Of a stretch of 5,633 bases of DNA, positions 1-4,475 are shown piece by piece. The number at the start of each line of letters is the position of its first letter. Positions within the stretch are counted from its first letter, which is position 1. The DNA comes from Pseudomonadota bacterium. Its GTDB lineage: Bacteria > Pseudomonadota > Gammaproteobacteria > Burkholderiales > Burkholderiaceae_C. Both the position numbers and the translations under genes were made by a program. Under the pieces are notes generated by a model, which saw only the letters and a list, made by a program, of their open reading frames with translations, was not told the origin of the DNA and searched no databases. The DNA lies in assembly GCA_030918015.1 (NCBI GenBank), contig JAUPTP010000185.1, positions 1-5,633 of the forward strand, read 5' to 3'.

Positions 1-560
1 TTCCGGCGGCGGATCTCTCCGAGCAGATCTCCACCGCCGGCACCGAGGCCTCGGGCACCGGCAACATGAAGTTCGCGCTCAACGGCGCGCTGACCATCGG
101 CACGCTCGACGGCGCCAACGTCGAGATCCGCGAGCAGGTCGGCGACGACAACATCTTCATCTTCGGCCACACCACGCCGGAGGTGGCGGCGATCCGGGCC
201 CGCGGCTACCAGCCGCGCGCGATCTACGAGGCCGATGACGAGCTGCGTGCGGTGCTCGACGCGATCCGCGACGGCGTCTTCAGCCCCGACGAGCCGGGCC
301 GCTACCAGCCGATCTTCGACGCGCTGGTGAACTGGGGCGACCACTACCTGCTGCTGGCCGACTACGCCAGCTATGTCGCCGCGCAGGACCGGGTCGACAC
401 GCTCTACCTCAACGCCGACGAGTGGACGCGCTGCTCGGTGCTGAACATCGCGGCCATGGGCCTGTTCTCGTCGGATCGAACCATCGCCGAGTACGCCCAC
501 GAGATCTGGCACACCCGCCCGGTGATCGTGCCGGCGCTGCCCGGACACGACGCCCACTGA
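1..560 (+). CDS. glgP: Glycogen/starch/alpha-glucan phosphorylase, C-terminal part (5'-truncated by window edge)
   Basis: The reading frame is open from base 3, and 185 residues are visible before TGA at 558-560. The enzyme uses pyridoxal phosphate (PLP) to release glucose-1-phosphate from the non-reducing ends of glycogen in the cytoplasm. The fragment opens with [15 protein letters not shown] and then [15 protein letters not shown]. This is the near-invariant phosphorylase signature; the Lys in GNMK is the residue that forms the Schiff base with PLP. It continues with [15 protein letters not shown] and ends with the C-terminal helices [20 protein letters not shown] and EYAHEIW, typical of bacterial GlgP. 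Family members are about 800 or more residues, so roughly three quarters of the gene lies left of the window. There is no frameshift or missing motif in the visible part. A strong hairpin terminator starts 18 bases after the stop, so this is probably the last gene of its transcript. Choosing between glgP and malP from the C-terminus alone is not secure. Confidence 0.96.
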   Translation, partial: PAADLSEQISTAGTEASGTGNMKFALNGALTIGTLDGANVEIREQVGDDNIFIFGHTTPEVAAIRARGYQPRAIYEADDELRAVLDAIRDGVFSPDEPGRYQPIFDALVNWGDHYLLLADYASYVAAQDRVDTLYLNADEWTRCSVLNIAAMGLFSSDRTIAEYAHEIWHTRPVIVPALPGHDAH

Positions 561-578
561 CGCGTCCGCCTCCCCCTG

Positions 579-620
579 CGAGGGCGTGCTGGTCATGATC
601 AGCGCGCCCTCGTCGTTTTG
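579..620 (+). terminator. Rho-independent terminator of the glycogen phosphorylase gene
   Basis: Bases 580-611 form an almost perfect 32-base inverted repeat (arm GAGGGCGTGCTGGTCA). The only imperfections are two positions that remain G-U wobbles in RNA (587/604 and 592/599). C579 pairs with G612, extending the stem. It is followed by GTCGTTTTG, a short T-run at 616-619. The hairpin lies 18 bases past the phosphorylase stop and directly in front of the next start codon. The stem is unusually long, and the T-run is modest. Confidence 0.75.
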
Positions 621-630
621 CCTCGCCTCG

Positions 631-1359
631 ATGCCTTCGACGACTCGCTTTGCCCGGATCGATGCCCTGCGGGGCCTGGCCATGGTCTGGATGACCGTCT
701 TCCACTTCGCCTTCGATCTGAACCAGGCCCGCTGGCTGCATCCGCGCCAGAACTTCGTCGACGATCCGTTCTGGACCGTGCAGCGGGTGGTGATCGTGAC
801 GATCTTCCTGCTGTGCGTGGGCCTGTCCCAGGCGGTGGCGCGCGAGGCGAAGGTGCCCGCGCGGCGCTTCCTGCGGCGCTGGGGGCAGATCGTGGCCTGC
901 GCGCTGCTGGTGAGCCTGGGCTCGATGTGGATGTTCCCGAGCAGCTGGATCAGCTTCGGAGTGCTGCATGCGGTGGCGGTGATGCTGCTGCTGCTGCGCG
1001 GATTGCCGCTGGGCGCGGCGGGATGGTCCGGCCTGGCCGGGGTCGCGCTGCTGCTGCCGGCCTTCGTGGCCCACGCCTGGTTCGACAGCCCCTGGACCCG
1101 ATGGATCGGTCTGGTCACCCATCTGCCGGTGACGCAGGACTATGTGCCGCTGCTGCCCTGGCTGGGGGTCGCCGCCGCCGGTCAGGCCCTGGGACTGTGG
1201 CTGCTCGCCCGCCACCCCGCGGTGCTGAAAGGGCCGATTCCCGAGGGCCGGCTGTCGCAGGGTCTGGCCTGGATGGGCCGGCAGGCACTGCCCTGGTACA
1301 TGCTGCATCAGCCGGTGATGATCGGCGCGATCTGGGCGGCCGGCGCGCTGCTGCGCTGA
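631..1359 (+). CDS. DUF1624 / heparan-alpha-glucosaminide N-acetyltransferase-like membrane protein
   Basis: This 242-residue integral membrane protein opens with RFARIDALRGLAMVWMTVFHFAFDLN, split here as RIDALRG (residues 9-15) followed by the His-bearing first membrane helix (His25). That is the hallmark of the DUF1624 / HGSNAT-catalytic-domain family and of the wider acyltransferase-3-like membrane proteins. Hydrophobic segments recur at about 50-70, 86-105, 107-122, 128-146, 165-190 and 220-241. The C-terminal WYMLHQPVMIG is also typical of the family. Members are thought to acylate sugars at the membrane; the substrate here is unknown. I chose ATG631 because the family signature begins a few residues after it. 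The frame also offers ATG595 and GTG586, but both lie inside the upstream terminator stem. No convincing Shine-Dalgarno precedes 631. The stop is one base from the stop of the converging AraC gene, with no terminator between. Confidence 0.85.
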   Translation: MPSTTRFARIDALRGLAMVWMTVFHFAFDLNQARWLHPRQNFVDDPFWTVQRVVIVTIFLLCVGLSQAVAREAKVPARRFLRRWGQIVACALLVSLGSMWMFPSSWISFGVLHAVAVMLLLLRGLPLGAAGWSGLAGVALLLPAFVAHAWFDSPWTRWIGLVTHLPVTQDYVPLLPWLGVAAAGQALGLWLLARHPAVLKGPIPEGRLSQGLAWMGRQALPWYMLHQPVMIGAIWAAGALLR

Positions 1360-1360
1360 C

Positions 1361-2203
1361 TCAGGTCATCCGGGCGTCAGGCGCGAAGAATCGCCGCGGC
1401 GACATCCCGACCGTGCGGGTCACCATGGCGCCGAAGGCGCTGGGGCTGGCATAGCCCAGCTCGGCGGCGATCAGCGCCATCGGCCGGCCCTCCACCGCCA
1501 GGGCCAGCGCGCGCGCGAGCAGCACCTGCTGGCGCCACTGCTGGAAGCTGGTGCCCAGCTCGTCGCGGAACAGCCGGGCGATGGTGCGCGGGCTGGCACC
1601 GGCCTCGGCCGCCCAGGCCTCCAGCCGGTCATGGCGAGTGGGCTCGTCGAGCAGCGCCTGGCAGAGCGCCCGCAGTCGCTTGTCCTGGGGCAGATGGATG
1701 CCCAGCGGCAGCGAACGGGCCTGCGACAGCTCCTCGTTCACCAGCTCGGCCATGGCGCGCATGCGCCGGGGCATGGCGGGCGGCAAGGACACGCGCGCGC
1801 CCAGGGCCGGATCGTCCCGGGCGATCTGCCGCACCAGCTCCGCCAGCAGGCGCGACACCTCCACGACGCGGCAGCGCTGCCAGTGCGGCTGCCCGTCCGG
1901 GGTCTCGCGCAGATACAGCGTCAGCATGTCCGCATCCCGCAGCACCGACACCGAGTGCTCGGTGCCGGCCGGGATCCAGACCGCCCGCGTGGGCGGCACG
2001 ATGCAGGTCATCGGCCCGGCCACGATGCGCGACACCCCGGTGAGGGAAAAGGAAACCTGCGCCCAGTCATGGGCATGGGCCGCCACCCGTGAACTGGCCC
2101 GGAGCGTCCGCAGCTTGGCCCGCACCGGCCACGGCGGATGCGGCGCGAAGCGCAAGGGATCCAGCGGCGGGATCGGCGGCGAGGGCGCTGCGGTCGTGCT
2201 CAG
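1361..2203 (-). CDS. AraC-family transcriptional regulator (cupin sensor domain plus double HTH), NimR-like
   Basis: This is a DNA-binding regulator with an N-terminal cupin sensor: HAHDWAQ at about residues 43-49 and VPPTRAVWIPAGTEHS at about 69-84. The C-terminal AraC HTH pair occupies about 191-272: LEAWAAEAGASPRTIARLFR for the first helix-turn-helix, AELGYASPSAFGAMVTRTVG for the second, ending in SPRRFF. This architecture matches regulators of divergently encoded efflux genes such as NimR. The neighbour on the other strand is an MFS exporter whose start lies 88 bp away, so this gene probably controls it and itself. The start is uncertain. CTG2203 has GGAG seven bases upstream and gives 280 residues, the usual family length. 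TTG2155 would give 264 residues with a poor ribosome site. ATG2293 would give 310 residues but overlaps the exporter's own start codon and runs through the presumed promoter/operator. Residues such as PPLDPLRF look family-like, which favours 2203 over 2155. Confidence 0.85.
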   Translation of the reverse strand: MSTTAAPSPPIPPLDPLRFAPHPPWPVRAKLRTLRASSRVAAHAHDWAQVSFSLTGVSRIVAGPMTCIVPPTRAVWIPAGTEHSVSVLRDADMLTLYLRETPDGQPHWQRCRVVEVSRLLAELVRQIARDDPALGARVSLPPAMPRRMRAMAELVNEELSQARSLPLGIHLPQDKRLRALCQALLDEPTRHDRLEAWAAEAGASPRTIARLFRDELGTSFQQWRQQVLLARALALAVEGRPMALIAAELGYASPSAFGAMVTRTVGMSPRRFFAPDARMT

Positions 2204-2210
2204 GATCGGT

Positions 2211-2214
2211 CTCC
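2211..2214 (-). promoter_or_regulatory. Shine-Dalgarno (GGAG) supporting the CTG2203 start of the AraC gene
   Basis: On the minus strand GGAG lies seven bases before CTG2203. None of the other candidate starts (TTG2155, ATG2293) has an equally good site. It is used here only to decide the start. Confidence 0.4.
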
Positions 2215-2220
2215 GCAGGA

Positions 2221-2258
2221 TTGGCGTGATCTCGACATAAATTGTCCTGTTGGCGAGA
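2221..2258. promoter_or_regulatory. Candidate AraC-type operator / divergent promoter region between regulator and exporter
   Basis: Two direct repeats, TTGGCGTGA (2221-2229) and TTGGCGAGA (2250-2258), differ at one base and are spaced 29 bp start to start. Direct repeats are the usual target of AraC-family regulators. Between them lies the most AT-rich patch of the intergenic stretch, containing the dyad GACA-TAAAT-TGTC (2234-2246). I see no clean -35/-10 pair for either gene, though TCGACA at 2232-2237 resembles a -35. Assignment to autoregulation and control of the exporter is inference. Confidence 0.4.
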
Positions 2259-2291
2259 GTATGCCGCGGGTCCTCTTCGTACAGTGCCGCC

Positions 2292-3545
2292 ATGAACTCG
2301 ACCACGCTTTCCTCCGCCTCGGCCGATCGGGACGCCGATCGGGAGCGGCTGCGCCGCGATGCGACCACGATCGGCCTGATCGGCCTGGCGCACGGCACCT
2401 CGCATTTCCATCATCTGCTGCTGCCGCCGCTGTTTCCGGCCTTCATCCGCGACTTCGGGCTGAGCTACTCGGAGCTGGGCCTGCTCGTGACGGTCTTCTT
2501 CGTGATCTCGGGCATCGGGCAGGCGCTCTCGGGCTTCCTGGTCGATCGCGTCGGAGCCCGGCCGGTGCTCTTCGGGGCGCTGGTGAGCTTCCTGGCCGCG
2601 TCGCTGGCAGGGGCCGCGGCCGAGGGCTACGGCGGCCTGGTGCTGGCCGCTGCCCTGGCGGGCCTGGGCAATGCGCCTTTCCATCCGGCCGACTTCACGA
2701 TCCTGAACCGCCGTGTCTCGCCGGGCCGGCTCGGGCATGCCTTCTCGGTGCATGGCATCAGCGGCAACCTGGGCTGGGCGCTGGCACCGGTCTTCCTGAT
2801 CGGCCTGAGCGGGCAGACCGGCAGCTGGCGCACGGCCTATCTGGGCTCCGCGGGCGTGGCGCTGCTCGTGCTGCTCGTGCTGTGGTGGCGTCGCCGCGAT
2901 CTCGATGACCGGATGCCGGCACAGGGCGCGGCCCCTCGTGCGGCCGGCGCGTCGACCGACGAGCATCCGATGGCCTTCCTGAAGCTGCCCACCGTCTGGC
3001 TGTGCTTCTCGTTCTTCTTCTGGACGACCGCCGCGCTCAGTGCGGTGCAGAGCTTCGCCAGCCCGGCGCTCCAGCACCTGTACGGTCTGCCGGAGTCGAT
3101 CACGGCCTTCGTCGTCACCGGCTACATGCTGTGCGGGGCGGCCGGCATGGTGGCGGGCGGCTTCCTGGTGGCGAGGGTGGCGCGCCTGGAGCGCACGATT
3201 GCCGCCGCGATGGCGCTGGCCGGCGTGCTGCTGCTGCTGGCGGGCACCGGCTGGCTGCCAGGCTGGGGCGCGGCCGCGGTGGTGGCGCTGGCGGGTGTGG
3301 GCACCGGGCTGGCCGGCCCCTCGCGCGACATGCTGATCAAGCGCGCCGCACCGCCCGGCGCCACGGGTCGGGTCTACGGAACCGTCTATTCGGGGCTGGA
3401 CACCGGCTTCGCGCTGGCCGCGCCGGTCTTCGGGCTGCTGCTCGACCGGGGCTTCGATGGCGGCATCTTCTTCGGTGCGGCCGCGGCGATGCTGCTGGGC
3501 ATCGGGTCGGCAGGTCTGGTCGGCAGGCGCCTGCCAGGGCGATAA
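2292..3545 (+). CDS. MFS transporter, fosmidomycin-resistance (Fsr)-like exporter
   Basis: This 417-residue protein with about 12 membrane spans has a typical MFS length (E. coli Fsr is about 400). After a charged cytoplasmic N-terminus (residues 1-23) comes GLAHGTSHFHHLLLPPLFPA (about 31-50), characteristic of the Fsr-like group. FGLSYSELGLL and the motif-A loop GFLVDRVGARPV (81-92, Asp85 and Arg90) follow. GLGNAPFHPADFTILNRRV and HAFSVHGISGNLGWALAP (about 125-166) are also group-typical. A hydrophilic loop rich in Arg, Asp and Ala at about 213-235 separates the two six-helix halves. The second half carries RVYGTVYSGLDTGFALAP-like and LLLDRG elements. It probably acts as a proton-driven exporter of small molecules; the substrate cannot be read from sequence. 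ATG2292 is chosen over in-frame TTG2250 because the latter falls in the operator region. No clear ribosome site precedes it. The divergent AraC gene is the likely regulator. The stop TAA lies within the T-tract (opposite strand) of the converging phasin terminator. Confidence 0.9.
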   Translation: MNSTTLSSASADRDADRERLRRDATTIGLIGLAHGTSHFHHLLLPPLFPAFIRDFGLSYSELGLLVTVFFVISGIGQALSGFLVDRVGARPVLFGALVSFLAASLAGAAAEGYGGLVLAAALAGLGNAPFHPADFTILNRRVSPGRLGHAFSVHGISGNLGWALAPVFLIGLSGQTGSWRTAYLGSAGVALLVLLVLWWRRRDLDDRMPAQGAAPRAAGASTDEHPMAFLKLPTVWLCFSFFFWTTAALSAVQSFASPALQHLYGLPESITAFVVTGYMLCGAAGMVAGGFLVARVARLERTIAAAMALAGVLLLLAGTGWLPGWGAAAVVALAGVGTGLAGPSRDMLIKRAAPPGATGRVYGTVYSGLDTGFALAAPVFGLLLDRGFDGGIFFGAAAAMLLGIGSAGLVGRRLPGR

Positions 3546-3580
3546 AAGAAAAGACCCGGCGGGTCCACACACGCCGGGTC
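3543..3580 (-). terminator. Rho-independent terminator of phasin 1
   Basis: The stem GACCCGGCG (3553-3561) pairs perfectly with CGCCGGGTC (3572-3580) around a 10-nt loop. Read on the minus strand it is followed by TTTTCTTTTA, so it terminates the phasin transcript arriving from the right. There is no T-run on the plus side, so it is not a good terminator for the MFS gene, whose stop codon it touches. Confidence 0.85.
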
Positions 3581-3611
3581 AAGGCACCTGACAGGTCACA
3601 TCCTGTGCGAA

Positions 3612-3629
3612 GGTACCGAGGAGACAACC
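3612..3629 (-). repeat. 18-nt repeat (GGTTGTCTCCTCGGTACC), copy 1
   Basis: This is identical over all 18 bases to 5254-5271 and in the same orientation. Here it starts six bases after the phasin 1 stop. The minus strand carries the anti-Shine-Dalgarno-like TCTCCTC. The first and last three bases (GGT/ACC) could close a loop that exposes this stretch. Confidence 0.85.
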
Positions 3630-3635
3630 GTGAAA

Positions 3636-4154
3636 TCAGGCGGCCTTGGAGGCCTTGGTGATCGACTGGATGTTGGCTTCCGCGGTGGTGACTGCCTGCT
3701 TGGCCGCCTTCTGGGCGCTTTCGACAGCAGCGGTGGTGGCGCTCATGGCCTGCTTCATCATCGCGACGGCGTTCTCGCTGCCGGCCGGGGCGTTCTTCAG
3801 CGCGGTCTCGACGAAGCCTTGCATCTTTTCCTGAGCGGCGGCCACTTGGGCTTCGATCAGCTTGGAGATGTCGGCCTGGGTGCTGGTGGCGATTTCATAG
3901 ACCTGGCGGCCGTAGGCGGTGGCCTTCTCGGCGGCCGGCTGCAGGGCGCCCGATTGCAGCGTCAGCAGTTCCTGCGGATCCTTGACGGCCAGCAGCGCCT
4001 TGGCGTGGGCAGCCGATTCGTCGAGCGCGGCGCGGGTGACCTGCAGGTTCAGTTCGACCAGCTTCTCGATGCCACCGAAGGCCTTCTGGCCGATTTCGAC
4101 GGCGGCGTCCAGATTGGCCTTGCCTGCGGCGGTGAACTGTTCGGTGTTGATCAT
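3636..4154 (-). CDS. phaP: Phasin family protein (PHA granule-associated), PhaP type
   Basis: This 172-residue, alanine- and lysine-rich, almost entirely helical protein has no signal peptide and no cysteine. The N-terminal MINTEQFTAAGKANLDAA, then GGIEKLVELNLQVTRAALDE (about 27-46), LLAVKDPQELLTLQSGALQP (54-73), AAEKATAYGRQVYEIA and the Lys/Ala heptad-like C-terminus (VESAQKAAKQAVTTAEANI, 144-162) are standard for betaproteobacterial PhaP-type phasins. These coat polyhydroxyalkanoate granules and limit their size. ATG4154 is used: AAGGA lies ten bases upstream and homologous phasins start here; the longer frame to 4298 runs through the promoter. A sigma-70 promoter bracketed by two dyads lies upstream. 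A shared 18-nt element and a terminator lie downstream. The gene diverges from the Crp/Fnr gene and converges on the MFS gene. A related C-terminal sequence is encoded at the right edge of the window. Confidence 0.95.
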   Translation of the reverse strand: MINTEQFTAAGKANLDAAVEIGQKAFGGIEKLVELNLQVTRAALDESAAHAKALLAVKDPQELLTLQSGALQPAAEKATAYGRQVYEIATSTQADISKLIEAQVAAAQEKMQGFVETALKNAPAGSENAVAMMKQAMSATTAAVESAQKAAKQAVTTAEANIQSITKASKAA

Positions 4155-4164
4155 GATGAGCGAT

Positions 4165-4169
4165 TCCTT
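4165..4169 (-). promoter_or_regulatory. Ribosome binding site of phasin 1
   Basis: Minus-strand AAGGA lies ten bases before ATG4154. This fixes the start at 4154 rather than the upstream in-frame codons. Confidence 0.7.
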
Positions 4170-4221
4170 GGTCGTGGTAAGTCGTGCAATGACCGAAGGG
4201 CGCCAGGATCGGCATCCCTTT

Positions 4222-4236
4222 TGCTGCGCTGCAGCA
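4222..4236. promoter_or_regulatory. Candidate PhaR-like operator O1 (TGCTGC-GCT-GCAGCA)
   Basis: This dyad has perfect 6-bp arms around a 3-bp centre. It contains CTGC-N3-GCAG, close to the CTGC/GCAG target described for alphaproteobacterial PhaR. It lies just downstream of the phasin -10 box, over the expected transcription start, where a bound repressor would block initiation. The identity of the binding protein is inference. Confidence 0.5.
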
Positions 4237-4244
4237 TGATTCGA

Positions 4245-4272
4245 AGTATAGGTGTCGTCCCGACGATTGCAA
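4245..4272 (-). promoter_or_regulatory. Sigma-70 promoter of phasin 1
   Basis: On the minus strand the -35 is TTGCAA (4272-4267), the spacer is 16 bp and the -10 is TATACT (4250-4245, five of six to consensus). The expected start point is near 4238, leaving a leader of about 84 nt. The spacer itself holds the small dyad TCGTC-CC-GACGA (4255-4266). The two operators flank this promoter. Confidence 0.65.
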
Positions 4273-4276
4273 GCGA

Positions 4277-4297
4277 TGATGCTGCGGTGCAACATCA
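4277..4297. promoter_or_regulatory. Candidate PhaR-like operator O2, upstream of phasin -35
   Basis: This is a dyad with 9-bp arms (TGATGCTGC and GCAACATCA) around GGT, with one mismatched pair. Its core TGCTGC-N3-GCAACA repeats the O1 core TGCTGC-N3-GCAGCA. It sits immediately upstream of the -35, 58 bp centre to centre from O1. Confidence 0.5.
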
Positions 4298-4316
4298 TTA
4301 GGTTGGAAACCCTAAT
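4297..4316. promoter_or_regulatory. Inverted repeat ATTAGG-N8-CCTAAT
   Basis: Perfect 6-bp AT-rich arms stand 8 bp apart in a GC-rich background, directly abutting O2. It could be a further regulator site for the phasin or the Crp/Fnr gene. No binding protein can be named. Confidence 0.3.
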
Positions 4317-4409
4317 TGGTATTTCTGGCCGTCGGTGGATGACCGGCGGTGAGGCGTCATGCCGGATCGGTCGCCCTTCGGCGTGACATCCGCCCGAGCC
4401 CGGCCGGAT

Positions 4410-4425
4410 TCAGGGAAGTCCCTGA
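4410..4425. promoter_or_regulatory. 16-bp dyad TCAGGGA-AG-TCCCTGA upstream of the Crp/Fnr gene
   Basis: Perfect 7-bp arms surround a 2-bp centre, the size and symmetry of Crp/Fnr-family sites, although not the TTGAT or TGTGA half-site. It lies 49 bp before the start codon of the Crp/Fnr gene and just upstream of a possible -10 (TAGAAT, 4437-4442). Binding there would overlap the -35 region, suggesting autorepression. This is inference. Confidence 0.4.
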
Positions 4426-4440
4426 TCTCCAGAAGTTAGA

Positions 4441-4475
4441 ATCGTCGACTTAGGGTATTTCCGCTAGTCGACGAT
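4441..4475. promoter_or_regulatory. 10-bp perfect inverted repeat spanning the Crp/Fnr start codon
   Basis: ATCGTCGACT (4441-4450) is repeated exactly in inverse as AGTCGACGAT (4466-4475) with 15 bases between. The second arm contains the first two bases of the ATG at 4474. No good Shine-Dalgarno precedes this ATG; AGGG at 4452-4455 sits in the loop, too far away. It could be an operator or, if transcription starts upstream of 4441, a hairpin occluding the start codon. Confidence 0.5.

Larger units (their letters stand above)
3543..3629 (-). ncRNA. Candidate 3'UTR-derived small RNA / 3' regulatory module, copy 1
   Basis: In minus-strand order this stretch of about 87 nt has three parts. First is the 18-nt element shared with copy 2, containing UCUCCUC. 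Second is a 31-nt linker able to form a small hairpin (ACAGG 3591-3595 with CCTGT 3602-3606). Third is the terminator hairpin with its U-tract. It begins six bases after the phasin stop codon. The combination of a short exposed C/U-rich seed and a Rho-independent 3' end is typical of bacterial small RNAs processed from mRNA 3' ends. A betaproteobacterial family described as 'toxic small RNA' exists in Rfam to my recollection. I cannot test whether this belongs to it. Its existence as a discrete RNA is inference. Confidence 0.4.
4155..4473. other. 319-bp divergent intergenic region, rich in dyads
   Basis: No credible gene lies here. In order it holds the phasin ribosome site, a dyad at the presumed phasin start point, the phasin promoter, a second dyad upstream of its -35 and a third dyad abutting that. 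A G/C-rich stretch without clear signals (about 4320-4405) follows. The last part holds two further dyads just before and across the start of the Crp/Fnr gene. Confidence 0.7.

Noticed and set aside
409..1308. 299-codon minus-strand frame opposite DUF1624 and the glgP end
   Set aside because: It is Gln/His/Arg-rich low-complexity sequence and a shadow of the membrane-protein codons.
618..1454. 278-codon plus-strand frame overlapping DUF1624
   Set aside because: It is an out-of-frame Arg/Gly/Ala-rich translation with no domain; the 631-1359 frame has clear family motifs.
2067..3572. 501-codon minus-strand frame opposite the MFS gene
   Set aside because: It is Arg/Gln/His/Gly-rich with no recognisable domain and overlaps the well-supported MFS exporter and the AraC N-terminus. 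Long antisense frames are expected at this base composition.
3553..3580. Hairpin as terminator of the MFS gene
   Set aside because: The T-run lies only on the minus-strand side and the plus-strand continuation is AAGGCACC, so it is assigned to the phasin.
3630..4301. Plus-strand 223-codon frame opening with GTG right after GAGGAGACAACC, which looks like an ideal ribosome site
   Set aside because: It is the exact antisense of the phasin gene, with glycine-rich composition typical of a shadow frame. The same 'ribosome site' sequence recurs at 5254-5271 with no start codon after it, so it is better read on the minus strand as the 3' element.
4337..4368. ATGAC...GTCAT and CCGGC...GCCGG inverted matches in the middle of the intergenic region
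   Set aside because: The arms are short, the spacers are 12-13 bases and the base composition is GC-rich, so they are not distinguishable from background.
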